DNA from: Anaerolineae bacterium
Lineage (GTDB): Bacteria > Chloroflexota > Anaerolineae > Aggregatilineales > Aggregatilineaceae
Direction: 5' to 3'
Assembly: GCA_018432315.1 (NCBI GenBank)
Contig: JAHDLB010000012.1
Location: 124,001-188,000 of the forward strand
Length of the DNA stretch: 64,000 nt
Made by a program: the position numbers and the translations under genes. Position 1 is the stretch's first letter. Each line of letters starts with the position of its first letter. Below are positions 26,657 through 35,413 of the stretch, piece by piece. Below the pieces are notes generated by a model, which worked only from the letters and a program-made list of their open reading frames with translations, had not been told where the DNA came from and did no database searches.

Positions 26657-27631
26657 ATGCCAGTTGAGATCCCGAAAGATACATGGACCGGCGCCGTGCG
26701 CGAGGTGACCATCGGCGCGACGGCGGCAGAAGGCGGCACCCGCGCCACGACGGTCACGATCGGCGGCGCGACAACCATGCCGTTCATGCACTTCGAGGGC
26801 AGCATCCCCCACCGTCCGGTGATCGCGGTCGAGATCGTGAATCACCGGCCCGATGACTGGTCGCACCTGCTGCTGGATGCCTGGGGCGACGCCGCCAACG
26901 ATCCCGCCGCGTGGGCCAAAGCTGCCGAACAGGCCGGGGCCGACTTGATCCAGCTCTCGCTGAACCAGACTGGCGCGGACGGCAATCCTATCACCCCGGA
27001 GAGCGCGGTGACCGCCACAAAGGCGGTCCTGGAGGCGAGCGGTCTGCCGCTGCTGGTCTTCGCGCCCGGCCAGGCGGAGCTCGACAACGAGCTGCTGGTG
27101 CCGATCGCGGAGGCGACCAAAGGCGAGCGCATCGTGCTGGGCATCGCCGAGGACAAGAACTACCGGACCATCGTCGCGGCGGCGCTCGCCAACGATCACC
27201 TCGTCAGCGCGCGGACGGCGATGGACGTCAACCTCGCCAAGCAGCTCAACATCCTGATCGGGGACATGGGGCTGCCGCTCGACCGAGTGATCATGGACCC
27301 CACGACCGGCGCGTTGGGGTACGGGATCGAGTACGGTTACTCGGTCATGGAGCGGCTGCGTCTGGCGGCGCTCCAGGGCGACGCCATGACCCAACTCCCC
27401 ATGCTGGTCACCGCCGGGTACGAAACCTGGAAGACCAAAGAGGCCAAAGTGGGCGAAGGCGTGCCCCAGGAGTGGGGCGACTGGACAGCGCGCGCCATCA
27501 ACTGGGAAGTCGTGACGGCGGTTGCCCTGCTGGAGTCCGGCGCGGATATCGTCGTGCTGCGCCACCCCGAGAGCATCGCGCGCGTCCGGGCCGCGATTGA
27601 CGAACTGATGGCCGTCCCCGCAGCGGGTTAG
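26657..27631 (+). CDS. acsD: Corrinoid/iron-sulfur protein small subunit (delta)
   Basis: 324 residues, normal for AcsD/CdhD. A TIM-barrel subunit that with AcsC binds the cobamide carrying the methyl group between AcsE and AcsB. Recognised by HFEGSIPHRPVIAVEIVNHR, WAKAAEQAGADLIQLSLN, VLGIAEDKNYRTIVAAALA, DMGLPLDRVIMDPTTGALGY and YEYGYSVMERL-like IEYGYSVMERLRLAAL. The stop is 22 bases before acsC. AGGAG lies upstream of the ATG. Confidence 0.95.
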   Translation: MPVEIPKDTWTGAVREVTIGATAAEGGTRATTVTIGGATTMPFMHFEGSIPHRPVIAVEIVNHRPDDWSHLLLDAWGDAANDPAAWAKAAEQAGADLIQLSLNQTGADGNPITPESAVTATKAVLEASGLPLLVFAPGQAELDNELLVPIAEATKGERIVLGIAEDKNYRTIVAAALANDHLVSARTAMDVNLAKQLNILIGDMGLPLDRVIMDPTTGALGYGIEYGYSVMERLRLAALQGDAMTQLPMLVTAGYETWKTKEAKVGEGVPQEWGDWTARAINWEVVTAVALLESGADIVVLRHPESIARVRAAIDELMAVPAAG

Positions 27632-27653
27632 CGGTAAGGAGATAAGTTACGGA

Positions 27654-28988
27654 ATGGCACTGACTGGAATTCAAATCTACAAACTGCTGCCGCAGACCAA
27701 CTGCAAGGACTGCGGTTTCCCCACCTGCCTGGCTTTCGCCATGAAACTGGCTGCCAAGCAGGTCGAACTGTCGTCGTGCCCGCACGTGAGCGAAGAGGCC
27801 CAGGCCCAACTGGCCGAATCGGCGGCGCCGCCCATCCGGCTGGTCACGCTGAAGGCAAACGGCCACGAGGTGAAGGCGGGCAACGAAACCGTGATGTTCC
27901 GCCACGAGAAGACGTTTTACCACAAAACCGGGCTGTTCGTGCGCGTGCGCGACGACGAGGGCCCGGACGCGATCAAGGCGCGCGTCGCGCCCGCCGATGC
28001 CTACGCGGTGAACTACGTCGGCATGGACCTGACGCTCGACGGGTTCGCGGTCGAATCGGCCAGCAACGACCCGGCGCAGTTCGAGGCCGCGATCGCCGCC
28101 GTGCGGTCCGCCAGCCAGCGCCCGATCATCCTGATCAGCCGCGACCCGGCAGTGATGGCCGCGGGCTTGAAAGCGCTCGACGGCGAGTCCCCGCTGATCT
28201 ACGGCGCCGACGCGGCCAACTGGGAAGCGATGGCCGCCCTGGCTGGGCAGCATTCGGCCCCGCTGGCGGTCATCGGGGCGACGCTCGATGAGCTGGCCGA
28301 CCTGACACAGAAGATTCAGGGCGCGGGTGTGGAAGACATGGTGCTGCACCCGGTCGCCACCACGCTCGGCGCATCCCTGGCGCTGAACACCCAGATTCGC
28401 CGCCTGGCGCTCAAGAAGAATTTCCGTCCGCTGGGATATCCCCTGATCGCGTTCGCCGGGAACGACCCGGTCGGCGAGACGATCGCGGCGACCCAGGCCA
28501 TCGCCAAATATGCCGGGTTCGTCGTGCTCGACCACTTCGCGCCGGAGACAGTCTATTCGCTGCTGGTCTTGCGCGAGAACATCTACACCGACCCGCAGAA
28601 ACCGATCCAGGTCCAGCCGGGGGTGTACGAGATCAACAATCCGAAGCCCGAAGACCCGGTGATGGTGACGACGAACTTCAGCATCACCTACTTCAGCGTC
28701 GCGAACGAGATCGAGGGCGCGGGGCTGCCGGGCTGGCTGTTGGTCACCGACGCCGAGGGGATGAGCGTCCTCACCGCCTGGGCGGCGGGCAAATTCGACG
28801 CCGAGCGGATCGCCAAAGCGGTGAAGCAGTTCAGCATCGCGGACAAGGTCAGCAAGAAACGGATCGTCCTGCCCGGCCACGTGGCCGTTTTGTCGGGCGA
28901 GCTGGAAGAGGAACTGCCCGACTGGGAAGTGCGCGTTGGCCCGCGCGAGGCGGTCGATCTGCCCGCCTTCATGAAACAGGCGCTTTAA
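27654..28988 (+). CDS. acsC: Corrinoid/iron-sulfur protein large subunit (gamma)
   Basis: 444 residues. The N-terminal 4Fe-4S domain shows C-x2-C-x4-C-x16-C (TNCKDCGFPTCLAFAMKL, then SSCP). This cluster passes the electron that rescues oxidised Co(II) to Co(I). It is followed by a TIM barrel and the C-terminal corrinoid-binding domain (EDPVMVTTNFSITYFSV, GLPGWLLVTDAEGMSVLTAW, LPGHVAVLSGELEEELPDW). The domain order matches AcsC/CdhE. Cotranscribed with acsD. Confidence 0.95.
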   Translation: MALTGIQIYKLLPQTNCKDCGFPTCLAFAMKLAAKQVELSSCPHVSEEAQAQLAESAAPPIRLVTLKANGHEVKAGNETVMFRHEKTFYHKTGLFVRVRDDEGPDAIKARVAPADAYAVNYVGMDLTLDGFAVESASNDPAQFEAAIAAVRSASQRPIILISRDPAVMAAGLKALDGESPLIYGADAANWEAMAALAGQHSAPLAVIGATLDELADLTQKIQGAGVEDMVLHPVATTLGASLALNTQIRRLALKKNFRPLGYPLIAFAGNDPVGETIAATQAIAKYAGFVVLDHFAPETVYSLLVLRENIYTDPQKPIQVQPGVYEINNPKPEDPVMVTTNFSITYFSVANEIEGAGLPGWLLVTDAEGMSVLTAWAAGKFDAERIAKAVKQFSIADKVSKKRIVLPGHVAVLSGELEEELPDWEVRVGPREAVDLPAFMKQAL

Positions 28989-29037
28989 CGGAGCCGCCCC
29001 AAGCACATCAATCCGGTGACAAGAAAGGTTACCGCTT

Positions 29038-29268
29038 ATGACGCAGCCTATCGAACGCCAACCCCGCCTGCTATGCCGCGCCAGCGAGTCCCGCTGCGCG
29101 TCCTGCCCGCCCGACCGCGTGTGTGCCTGGGCGTGCATCCAGGGCACCGGCGTGGAAGATATCGTGATTGGGGCGATGCTGGAGCAAAGCCAAAACTGGA
29201 CGCTGCGCACATCCGACCCGGAGAGCGCGACAGTCCAGCAGGCGTTATGGGATACCTACAACTTGTAA
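29038..29268 (+). CDS. Small cysteine-rich protein between acsC and acsV
   Basis: 76 residues. AAAGG is about 10 bases upstream of the ATG and the stop is 4 bases before acsV, so it looks like a real coupled gene. Five of the first about 35 residues are cysteines: LLCRASESRCASCPPDRVC, then AWACIQGTG. The spacing C-x6-C-x2-C-x5-C-x3-C could hold a zinc ion or Fe-S cluster. The C-terminal half is a probable helix with an acidic and aromatic end. I do not recognise the family. Context suggests an accessory role for corrinoid protein reactivation or cluster assembly; this is inference. Confidence 0.6.
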   Translation: MTQPIERQPRLLCRASESRCASCPPDRVCAWACIQGTGVEDIVIGAMLEQSQNWTLRTSDPESATVQQALWDTYNL

Positions 29269-29272
29269 CCAG

Positions 29273-31186
29273 ATGGCAAAACACATAGTGACCTTCACCG
29301 GTTATCGAACCCTGCACGTGCCGACCGGAACGCTGCTCAGCGAAGCAGCGCAAATGGCCGACATCGAGATACAACAGCCGTGCGGCGGGCAGGGACGCTG
29401 CGGGCGCTGCGTCGTCCAGGTTACCAATGGGACGGTGCGCCGCCGCAGCACCCTGCGCCTGACGCCAGAAGATGTGGGGGCCGGCTACGCGCTGGCCTGC
29501 CAGACGATTGTCGAGCACGACGTGACGATCGCCATACCGCCGCAGGAGAAGATCGAGCGCCGCCTGGCGACCGACCGCATCGCGTCGGATGTGACCGCGC
29601 CGCTCGGCTACACGCCGCTCGGACAACCGCTGCACCGCCTGCCGCTCGACCTGCCGCCGCCGTCCATGTCCGACCAGACCGATGACTGGAGCCGGCTGCA
29701 AACCGCGCTGCGCCAACAGACGGGCGTCGATTCGTTCCGAATCGACCTGCCGCTCCTGCGGCGCGCGGGGCGGATCATGCGCGAGGGCGAGTGGCAGGTC
29801 ACCGCCCTGGTCGAAACCGACACCTGGGATCGGCTCGATGGCCCGGCGCGCGTAGTCGCGCTGTGGCCGGGGCACGTGCCGGACGACGAGCCGCTGTGGA
29901 CGGTGGCCATCGACATCGGCACGACCACCGTCACGCTGTGGCTGGTGGACCTGCTCACGGGGCGCGTGCGCGCCCAGGCCGCCGAATATAACGCGCAGAT
30001 CGCTCGCGGCGAGGACGTCATCTCGCGCATCATCTACGCCACCAAGAACAGCGGCAGCACCGAACTGCGCAACCTGGTGCTGGAGACGATCAACACGCTG
30101 CTCGAACGCGCCTGCAAAATCGTGCAGATCGCGCCCGAGGAGGTCTTCAAAGCGACCGTGTCTGGCAACAGCACGATGATGCACCTGCTGCTCGACATCC
30201 CGGCGGAGAGCATCCGCCTGTCGCCGTTCATCACCGCGGTGAATCACGTCCCTACCCTGCTGGCCGAGGATGTCGGGGTGGCGATCTATCCCCACGCCAC
30301 GGTAGACTGCCTGCCCGGCGTTGCCAGCTACGTCGGCGCGGACATCACCGCGGGGGTGCTATCCTCCGGGCTGGACGACGCCGAGCCGGTCACCCTGTTT
30401 CTGGACGTGGGCACCAATGGCGAGATCGTCCTGGGCAACCGCGAATGGCTGGCGACCGTCGCGTGCTCGGCGGGTCCGGCCTTCGAGGGAGCGGGCGTGC
30501 TGCACGGGATGCGCGCCACGCAAGGCGCCATCGAAGAGACGTGGATCAACGGGGAATCCTTCGACACCAGCTTTCGTGTGATTGGCGGGACCAAACCGCG
30601 CGGCATCTGCGGCAGCGGGTTGATCTCGCTGGTGGCCGAGATGTTCCTGACCGGCGTGATCGACAAGAGCGGCAACATCGACCTGGACCTCCCAACCGCT
30701 CGCGTGCGCTACGGGACTCACGGGCCGGAGTACGTCGTGGCGTGGGGCGACGAGACGCATGACGGGCGCGACATCGTGATCTCGCGCACCGATATCGACA
30801 ACCTGCTGCGCGCCAAAGCTGCGATCTACGCCGGGTTCACCGTCCTGGCGGACAGCGTGGGCGTCCCGCTGGAAACCGTCGAGCAGGTGTATATCGGCGG
30901 ATCGTTCGGCAAGTACATCAACGTCGAGAAGGCGGTCCAGATCGGCCTGCTGCCCGACATGCCCTGGGACCGGTTTCACTTCCTGGGCAATACCTCGGTT
31001 CGCGGCGCCTATCTCGCCTTGCTCAGCCGCGAGGACCGCGCGCGCATTGCGGACATTGCCTCGCGCATGACCTACATTGAGCTATCCGCCGACAATACGT
31101 TTTTCGACGCATTTACCTCGGCGCTGTTTCTGCCCCACACCGACCTCGCGCGCTTTCCGACGGTGCAGGCAGCCATACAACGATAG
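29273..31186 (+). CDS. acsV: Reductive activator of corrinoid/iron-sulfur protein (RACo/AcsV)
   Basis: 637 residues from ATG 29273; the open frame extends upstream but homology begins here. An N-terminal plant-type 2Fe-2S ferredoxin domain (QQPCGGQGRCGRCVVQV, later LACQT) is followed by a linker and middle domain. A large ASKHA-type ATPase domain comes next (VAIDIGTTTVTLWLVDLLTG, SGNSTMMHLLL, FLDVGTNGEIVLGN, GICGSGLISLVAEMFLTG, YIGGSFGKYIN). RACo uses ATP to push an electron onto inactive Co(II) of AcsCD. It begins 4 bases after the small Cys-rich gene, with no own ribosome site, consistent with translational coupling. Confidence 0.94.
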   Translation: MAKHIVTFTGYRTLHVPTGTLLSEAAQMADIEIQQPCGGQGRCGRCVVQVTNGTVRRRSTLRLTPEDVGAGYALACQTIVEHDVTIAIPPQEKIERRLATDRIASDVTAPLGYTPLGQPLHRLPLDLPPPSMSDQTDDWSRLQTALRQQTGVDSFRIDLPLLRRAGRIMREGEWQVTALVETDTWDRLDGPARVVALWPGHVPDDEPLWTVAIDIGTTTVTLWLVDLLTGRVRAQAAEYNAQIARGEDVISRIIYATKNSGSTELRNLVLETINTLLERACKIVQIAPEEVFKATVSGNSTMMHLLLDIPAESIRLSPFITAVNHVPTLLAEDVGVAIYPHATVDCLPGVASYVGADITAGVLSSGLDDAEPVTLFLDVGTNGEIVLGNREWLATVACSAGPAFEGAGVLHGMRATQGAIEETWINGESFDTSFRVIGGTKPRGICGSGLISLVAEMFLTGVIDKSGNIDLDLPTARVRYGTHGPEYVVAWGDETHDGRDIVISRTDIDNLLRAKAAIYAGFTVLADSVGVPLETVEQVYIGGSFGKYINVEKAVQIGLLPDMPWDRFHFLGNTSVRGAYLALLSREDRARIADIASRMTYIELSADNTFFDAFTSALFLPHTDLARFPTVQAAIQR

Positions 31187-31196
31187 GAAGGGTTAC

Positions 31197-32120
31197 ATGT
31201 ATATCATCGGCGAAAATATTCATATTATTTCCGAGAAAGTGAAAATCGCGCTGGCCGAGCGCGACGCGAAATTCTTCCAGGATCTGGCCGTTCGGCAGGT
31301 GGAAGCCGGGGCGCAGGCGCTGGACCTGAACCTGGGTCCGCGCAAGAAAGACGGCGAAGAGGTGTTCCCCTGGATGGTCGAGATTGTCGAGGCCGTCGTC
31401 GATGTCCCGCTCAGCTTCGACAGCACCAACCTGGCCGGCATCGAGGCCGGGCTCAAGAAGGTCACCAAGGCCCAGCCGATCATCAATTCCACGTCCGCCG
31501 AGCCGGAGCGGCTGGAGAAGGTGCCGCTGGTCGCCAAGCAGTATAACAGCCGCCTCGTCGCCCTGACGATGGGCAAGAGCGGCATTCCGGTCGGCGCCGA
31601 CGAGCGCGTGACCATCGCCATCGAGCAGTTGATCCCGCGCGCGCTGGAGATCGATTTTCCCGTCAGCGACCTGATCATCGACCCGCTGGTGTTGACCGTG
31701 TCCGGCTGCCAGGAATACTGCCCGGAACTGATCGAGGCCGTGCGCACGCTCCAGGTGGCGTGGGACCCGCCGCCGCCGATCTCCGTCGGCCTGTCGAACG
31801 TATCAAACGCTGTCCCGCGCGAAAACCGCCCGCTGATCAACCGCGTCTACGGCGCCATGTTGATGGGCGCCGGGCTTCAGATGATGATCGCCGACCCGAT
31901 GGACGATGACCTGAAGAACGTGATCCGGATCATCGAACAGCGCGACGCCAGCACCCCGGTGGGCCGCCTGTACCTGACGCTGCACGATCGCATCGCGGCC
32001 ATGGAGGAGCTGACTCCCGACGACGTGGACATGAGCGATCCCGAACAGGCTGCCATCTGGAAGACCGTGCAGATCCTGCTCAACCGGGTCATCTACGCGG
32101 ACTCGTACCTGCAGCAATAG
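31197..32120 (+). CDS. acsE: Methyl-THF:corrinoid/iron-sulfur protein methyltransferase
   Basis: 307 residues from ATG 31197, with AGGAAGG upstream. It moves the N5-methyl of methyl-tetrahydrofolate to Co(I) of AcsCD. TIM-barrel pterin-binding features: MYIIGENIHIISEKVKIAL, AGAQALDLNLGPRKKDG, PLSFDSTNLAGIEAGL, PIINSTSAEPERL, LIIDPLVLTVSGCQEY and VGLSNVSNAVPRENR. It is about 45 residues longer than the Moorella protein, with a helical C-terminal extension. It follows acsV by 10 bases. Confidence 0.94.
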   Translation: MYIIGENIHIISEKVKIALAERDAKFFQDLAVRQVEAGAQALDLNLGPRKKDGEEVFPWMVEIVEAVVDVPLSFDSTNLAGIEAGLKKVTKAQPIINSTSAEPERLEKVPLVAKQYNSRLVALTMGKSGIPVGADERVTIAIEQLIPRALEIDFPVSDLIIDPLVLTVSGCQEYCPELIEAVRTLQVAWDPPPPISVGLSNVSNAVPRENRPLINRVYGAMLMGAGLQMMIADPMDDDLKNVIRIIEQRDASTPVGRLYLTLHDRIAAMEELTPDDVDMSDPEQAAIWKTVQILLNRVIYADSYLQQ

Positions 32121-32253
32121 GAGCAGTCCGGCGGCTGGCGCTAAAAGTGATGTTTTGGTGAGGAATATCTGAATATCCACACTGAGCACAGGCTGTGGGC
32201 TGCGCTACACTCTAAGGAAGAATGAACACCTAGCTCTCAAAGGGAGCATCTCG

Positions 32254-33735
32254 ATGCCTATTTTTACACCGGGACGCCGGTGGCAACCCCCCTTCTACCC
32301 GTTCAAGCGCGAGCCGCTCGGCAGCCGCTTGCTGGCCCGTGTGGAACGTATGGTGAAGGGCCCGCTGTTTGGCTGCCGCATGTGTGGCAACTGTATGCTG
32401 CAAGAAACGGCGTTCATCTGCCCGATGGAATGCCCCAAGGGCATCCGAAACGGCCCCTGCGGCGGGTCGACCGAGGCGCACTGCTACGTCGACGAAACGC
32501 GCCCGTGCATCTGGTACCGCATCTACGACCGGGCCTTTACAATGGGCCGCCAGGAAAAACTGCTCGAAGTGCTTCCCCCGCTGGACTGGGACAAGGTGGG
32601 CACCGAGACATGGGGCGACGTGGTCAAACAGGTCCGCAAGGTGGGCGTCCGCACGTTCGCGGGCGGGATACTCTCGCGCGACCCGGCCACGCGCGCCCAC
32701 CACTGGGACGCCGTGTTCCAGCCCGTGCGCCAGCCGGACTGGTGGCAGGGTGACGCCGAATACCATCCCCCGGCCTATACCGAGCCGATCTCCGAGCTGG
32801 AACGGCGCCTGCAGGCGGGCGAGTTCGTGGTCACTGCCGAGGTCGCGCCGCCGCTGAGCACCGCGACGGGTAAGCTGACGCGCAATATCGAGCTGGTCAA
32901 GCCGTACGTGGCCGCGGTGAATTTCACCGACAACCCATCGGCCACGGCGCGCATGTCCAGCCTGGCGTGCAGCATGATGGCGCTGCAGGCGGGCGCCGAG
33001 CCGGTGATGCAGGTCGCCGCCCGCGACCGCACCCGCGCCGGGCTGCAATCCGAAGTGCTGGGCGCCAGCGCGGTCGGCATTCGCAACGTCCTGTGCCTGT
33101 CCGGCGACAGCGGGCGCATGGGCCCGGCGCCGATGGGCCGCCTGGACGTGGTCGATATCGACTCGATCCAGATGCTCTGGATTTTGCGGCGGATGCGCGA
33201 CGAGGGCACGTACCTGGACGGGCGCAGCATCAAGTTCCCGCCCCAGGTGTTCCTGGGCGCGGCGGGCGCGCCGTTCGCCTCGCGGCCCGAATTCCAGGCC
33301 ATCCGCGAGCACAAGAAGGTGAACGCCGGCGCGCAGTACCTGCAAACGAACCTGGTGTACGATGCCGACGGGTTGGACATGTGGCTCAATGAGCTGGCGA
33401 AGCGGAACATCCTCGACAAGGTCTACATCCTGATCGGCATCACCCCGCTCAAGTCGCTCAAGATGGCCCAATACATGGACCGCGAAGTGCCGGGTGTGTT
33501 CATCCCGGAACGCCTGCTCAAGCGGCTGGAAGCGGCGGGCGACGGCGTCGAAGAGGAGGCCATCACCATCACGCTCGAACTGATCGAGGCCATCCGCGCC
33601 AAACAAGGCGTGAACGGCTTCCACATCATGGCCGTGGGCTGGGAAGAAGTCGTCCCGCGGATCGTCACCGAAGGCGGGCTGCTGCCAGCCGGTTTTGTCG
33701 AACCGAAACACGAAGAACAGTCGAAAAGCGCATGA
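32254..33735 (+). CDS. metF: Fused MetV-MetF methylene-THF reductase
   Basis: 493 residues. The N-terminal part (about 25-100) is the MetV/MTHFR_C zinc or Fe-S domain: FGCRMCGNCML, TAFICPMECPKGIRNGPCGG, CYVDETRPCIWYRIYDRA. The C-terminal part (about 185-485) is a MetF flavin TIM barrel: FVVTAEVAPPLSTATG, VNFTDNPSATARMSS, IRNVLCLSGDSG. It should reduce methylene-THF to methyl-THF, the methyl donor for AcsE. In many acetogens metV and metF are separate genes; here they are one polypeptide. No metal or Rnf-type partner is adjacent, so the electron donor is unknown. A 133-base gap before it may contain a weak promoter. Confidence 0.9.
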   Translation: MPIFTPGRRWQPPFYPFKREPLGSRLLARVERMVKGPLFGCRMCGNCMLQETAFICPMECPKGIRNGPCGGSTEAHCYVDETRPCIWYRIYDRAFTMGRQEKLLEVLPPLDWDKVGTETWGDVVKQVRKVGVRTFAGGILSRDPATRAHHWDAVFQPVRQPDWWQGDAEYHPPAYTEPISELERRLQAGEFVVTAEVAPPLSTATGKLTRNIELVKPYVAAVNFTDNPSATARMSSLACSMMALQAGAEPVMQVAARDRTRAGLQSEVLGASAVGIRNVLCLSGDSGRMGPAPMGRLDVVDIDSIQMLWILRRMRDEGTYLDGRSIKFPPQVFLGAAGAPFASRPEFQAIREHKKVNAGAQYLQTNLVYDADGLDMWLNELAKRNILDKVYILIGITPLKSLKMAQYMDREVPGVFIPERLLKRLEAAGDGVEEEAITITLELIEAIRAKQGVNGFHIMAVGWEEVVPRIVTEGGLLPAGFVEPKHEEQSKSA

Positions 33736-34514
33736 AACTCGCAATCAGTGGAAAAGGCGGCGTCGGCAAAACGACGCTGGCGGCGCTGCTGGCGCAGGTC
33801 TTCGCCGATGCCGGGCGCGACGTGCTGGCCGTCGATGCCGATCCCGCCCCTTGTCTGGCCGGCGCGCTGGGCTTCCCGTCCGATCTACGCGCCCAACTGC
33901 ACCCCATCGCCGAGATGGAAGAACTCATCGAGGAGCGAACCGGTGCCAAGCCGGGGACCGTCGGCGGTTTTTTCACGCTCAATCCCCGCGTCGATGATCT
34001 GCCGGAACGCTTCAGCGTCACGCACCGGAACGTGCGGCTGCTCGAAATGGGCTCCGTCGACCTGGGCGGGTCGGGCTGCATCTGCCCGGAGAGCGCCATG
34101 CTCAAGACGCTGTTCACGCACCTGCTGTTCCGCAAGGACGACGTGCTGATCCTCGACATGTACGCCGGAGTCGAGCACCTGGGCCGGGCGACGGTCGATT
34201 TCGTCGACGCCATGGTGATCGTCGTCGAGCCGACGCGGCGCAGCCTGGGCACTGCCGCCCAGATCAAGAAGCTGGCCGCCGACATCGGCCTGACCCGCCT
34301 GTGGCTGGTCGGGAACAAGGTGCGCGGCGAGGATGAAGCGGCCTTCCTGCGCGCGGAAACGCCGGGCCTGCCGGTCCTGGGCATGCTGCCCGCCGATCTG
34401 GCCGTGCAGGAAGCGGACCGGCTGGGCATCGCGGTCTACGACCACGTGCCCGCGCTGCGCCAGGCCGCCGAGCAGATGGCCGCGACGCTCGCGGCGGAAG
34501 GAACGGCATCATGA
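33732..34514 (+). CDS. cooC: CooC/AcsF-type nickel-insertion ATPase, first copy
   Basis: 260 residues, overlapping the end of metVF by 4 bases. MinD-like P-loop ATPase: deviant Walker A SGKGGVGKTTLAAL, switch I around AVDADPAPCLAGALG, and switch II LDMYAGVEHLGRA. A CxC pair (SGCICPES, about residue 117) matches the Ni-binding CxC of CooC. It also carries a second Cys in DADPAPC. Members dimerise on ATP and metal and load nickel into CODH or ACS. It may serve one enzyme and the neighbour the other. Confidence 0.88.
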   Translation: MKLAISGKGGVGKTTLAALLAQVFADAGRDVLAVDADPAPCLAGALGFPSDLRAQLHPIAEMEELIEERTGAKPGTVGGFFTLNPRVDDLPERFSVTHRNVRLLEMGSVDLGGSGCICPESAMLKTLFTHLLFRKDDVLILDMYAGVEHLGRATVDFVDAMVIVVEPTRRSLGTAAQIKKLAADIGLTRLWLVGNKVRGEDEAAFLRAETPGLPVLGMLPADLAVQEADRLGIAVYDHVPALRQAAEQMAATLAAEGTAS

Positions 34515-35296
34515 CGACGATAGCACTGGCCGGAAAAGGCGGCGTCGGCAAGACGACGATCGCCGCGATGGTGATCAAGCACCTGGCACAGACCCGGTCG
34601 GGAGCCATTCTCGCCATCGACGCCGACCCGAGCAGCAACCTCAATATGGTGCTCGGGCTGGACCTGGAATGGACGGTGGGCGAGATCCGCGAAGGGATGC
34701 TGGAGCAGGTCAAGCAGTCGCTGGGCGCGGGCGGCGCGGCGATGGGCGCGCTCTCCGGCGGAATGAGCAAGCGCGACTTTCTCGACTACGAGATCCGTTC
34801 CTCGGTGGCCGAGGGCGTGAAATTCGACCTGATCGCGATGGGCCGCTCCGAAGGACCGGGCTGTTACTGCGCGGTCAATCACAACCTGCGCGAGGTCATC
34901 GACAGCATCAGCCGCAATTACCGCTACGTGGTGATCGACAACGAGGCCGGGATGGAGCATCTCAGCCGGCGCACCACGCGCAACGTCGAAAAGCTGCTGG
35001 TCGTGACCGATCCGACGCAGCGCGGACTGGCTGCAGCGGCGCGCATCGCGGGTTTCCGCCACGAGCTGGACATCGAGATCGACGAGGCGTACCTGATCCT
35101 CAACGGGCTGGCGGGGGACGCTATCCCCGCGCCGCTGCAAGAGACGATCGATGCGCTGGACGTCCCGCTGCTGGGCACGGTGCCGCGCGACGACGAGCTG
35201 ATCGCGTTCGAGTTCAGCGGACGCCCGCTGGTCGAGCTGGGGGACGACTCGCCCGTATACCGGGCGGTCGCCGCCATGATCGACTCGATCCTCTAG
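34511..35296 (+). CDS. cooC: CooC/AcsF-type nickel-insertion ATPase, second copy
   Basis: 261 residues, overlapping the first copy by 4 bases (ATGA). Deviant Walker A AGKGGVGKTTIAAM, AIDADPSSNLNMVLGL, and switch II IDNEAGMEHLSRRT. The CxC pair is in EGPGCYCAVNHNLREV, which is closer to classical CooC than the first copy. It ends the Wood-Ljungdahl run and is followed by a strong hairpin. Confidence 0.9.
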   Translation: MTTIALAGKGGVGKTTIAAMVIKHLAQTRSGAILAIDADPSSNLNMVLGLDLEWTVGEIREGMLEQVKQSLGAGGAAMGALSGGMSKRDFLDYEIRSSVAEGVKFDLIAMGRSEGPGCYCAVNHNLREVIDSISRNYRYVVIDNEAGMEHLSRRTTRNVEKLLVVTDPTQRGLAAAARIAGFRHELDIEIDEAYLILNGLAGDAIPAPLQETIDALDVPLLGTVPRDDELIAFEFSGRPLVELGDDSPVYRAVAAMIDSIL

Positions 35297-35302
35297 ACCA
35301 TC

Positions 35303-35336
35303 ACGGGCCGGGCGGCAGGATGAGCGCCCGGCCCGT
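35303..35336 (+). terminator. GC-rich hairpin closing the Wood-Ljungdahl cluster
   Basis: Perfect 12-bp stem ACGGGCCGGGCG (35303-35314) with CGCCCGGCCCGT (35325-35336), 7 bases after the last CooC stop. It has no T-run, so it may stabilise the mRNA end or work with Rho. Confidence 0.55.
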
Positions 35337-35372
35337 ATTCACTGCTCCGCAATACGAAGATCCCCGGTTTCT

Positions 35373-35381
35373 TGCTATAAT
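35373..35381 (+). promoter_or_regulatory. Extended -10 promoter of the sortase gene
   Basis: TGC-TATAAT (TATAAT at 35376-35381), the same extended -10 as in the ssb promoter, 33 bases before the sortase ATG. The -35 is poor. Confidence 0.5.
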
Positions 35382-35413
35382 CTCGTCTATCTTTACCGGG
35401 ATATCGAGTCGTT

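Noticed and set aside
29168-29272. Upstream extension of acsV
   Set aside because: It overlaps the small Cys-rich gene in another frame and gives a non-homologous, Arg-rich N terminus.
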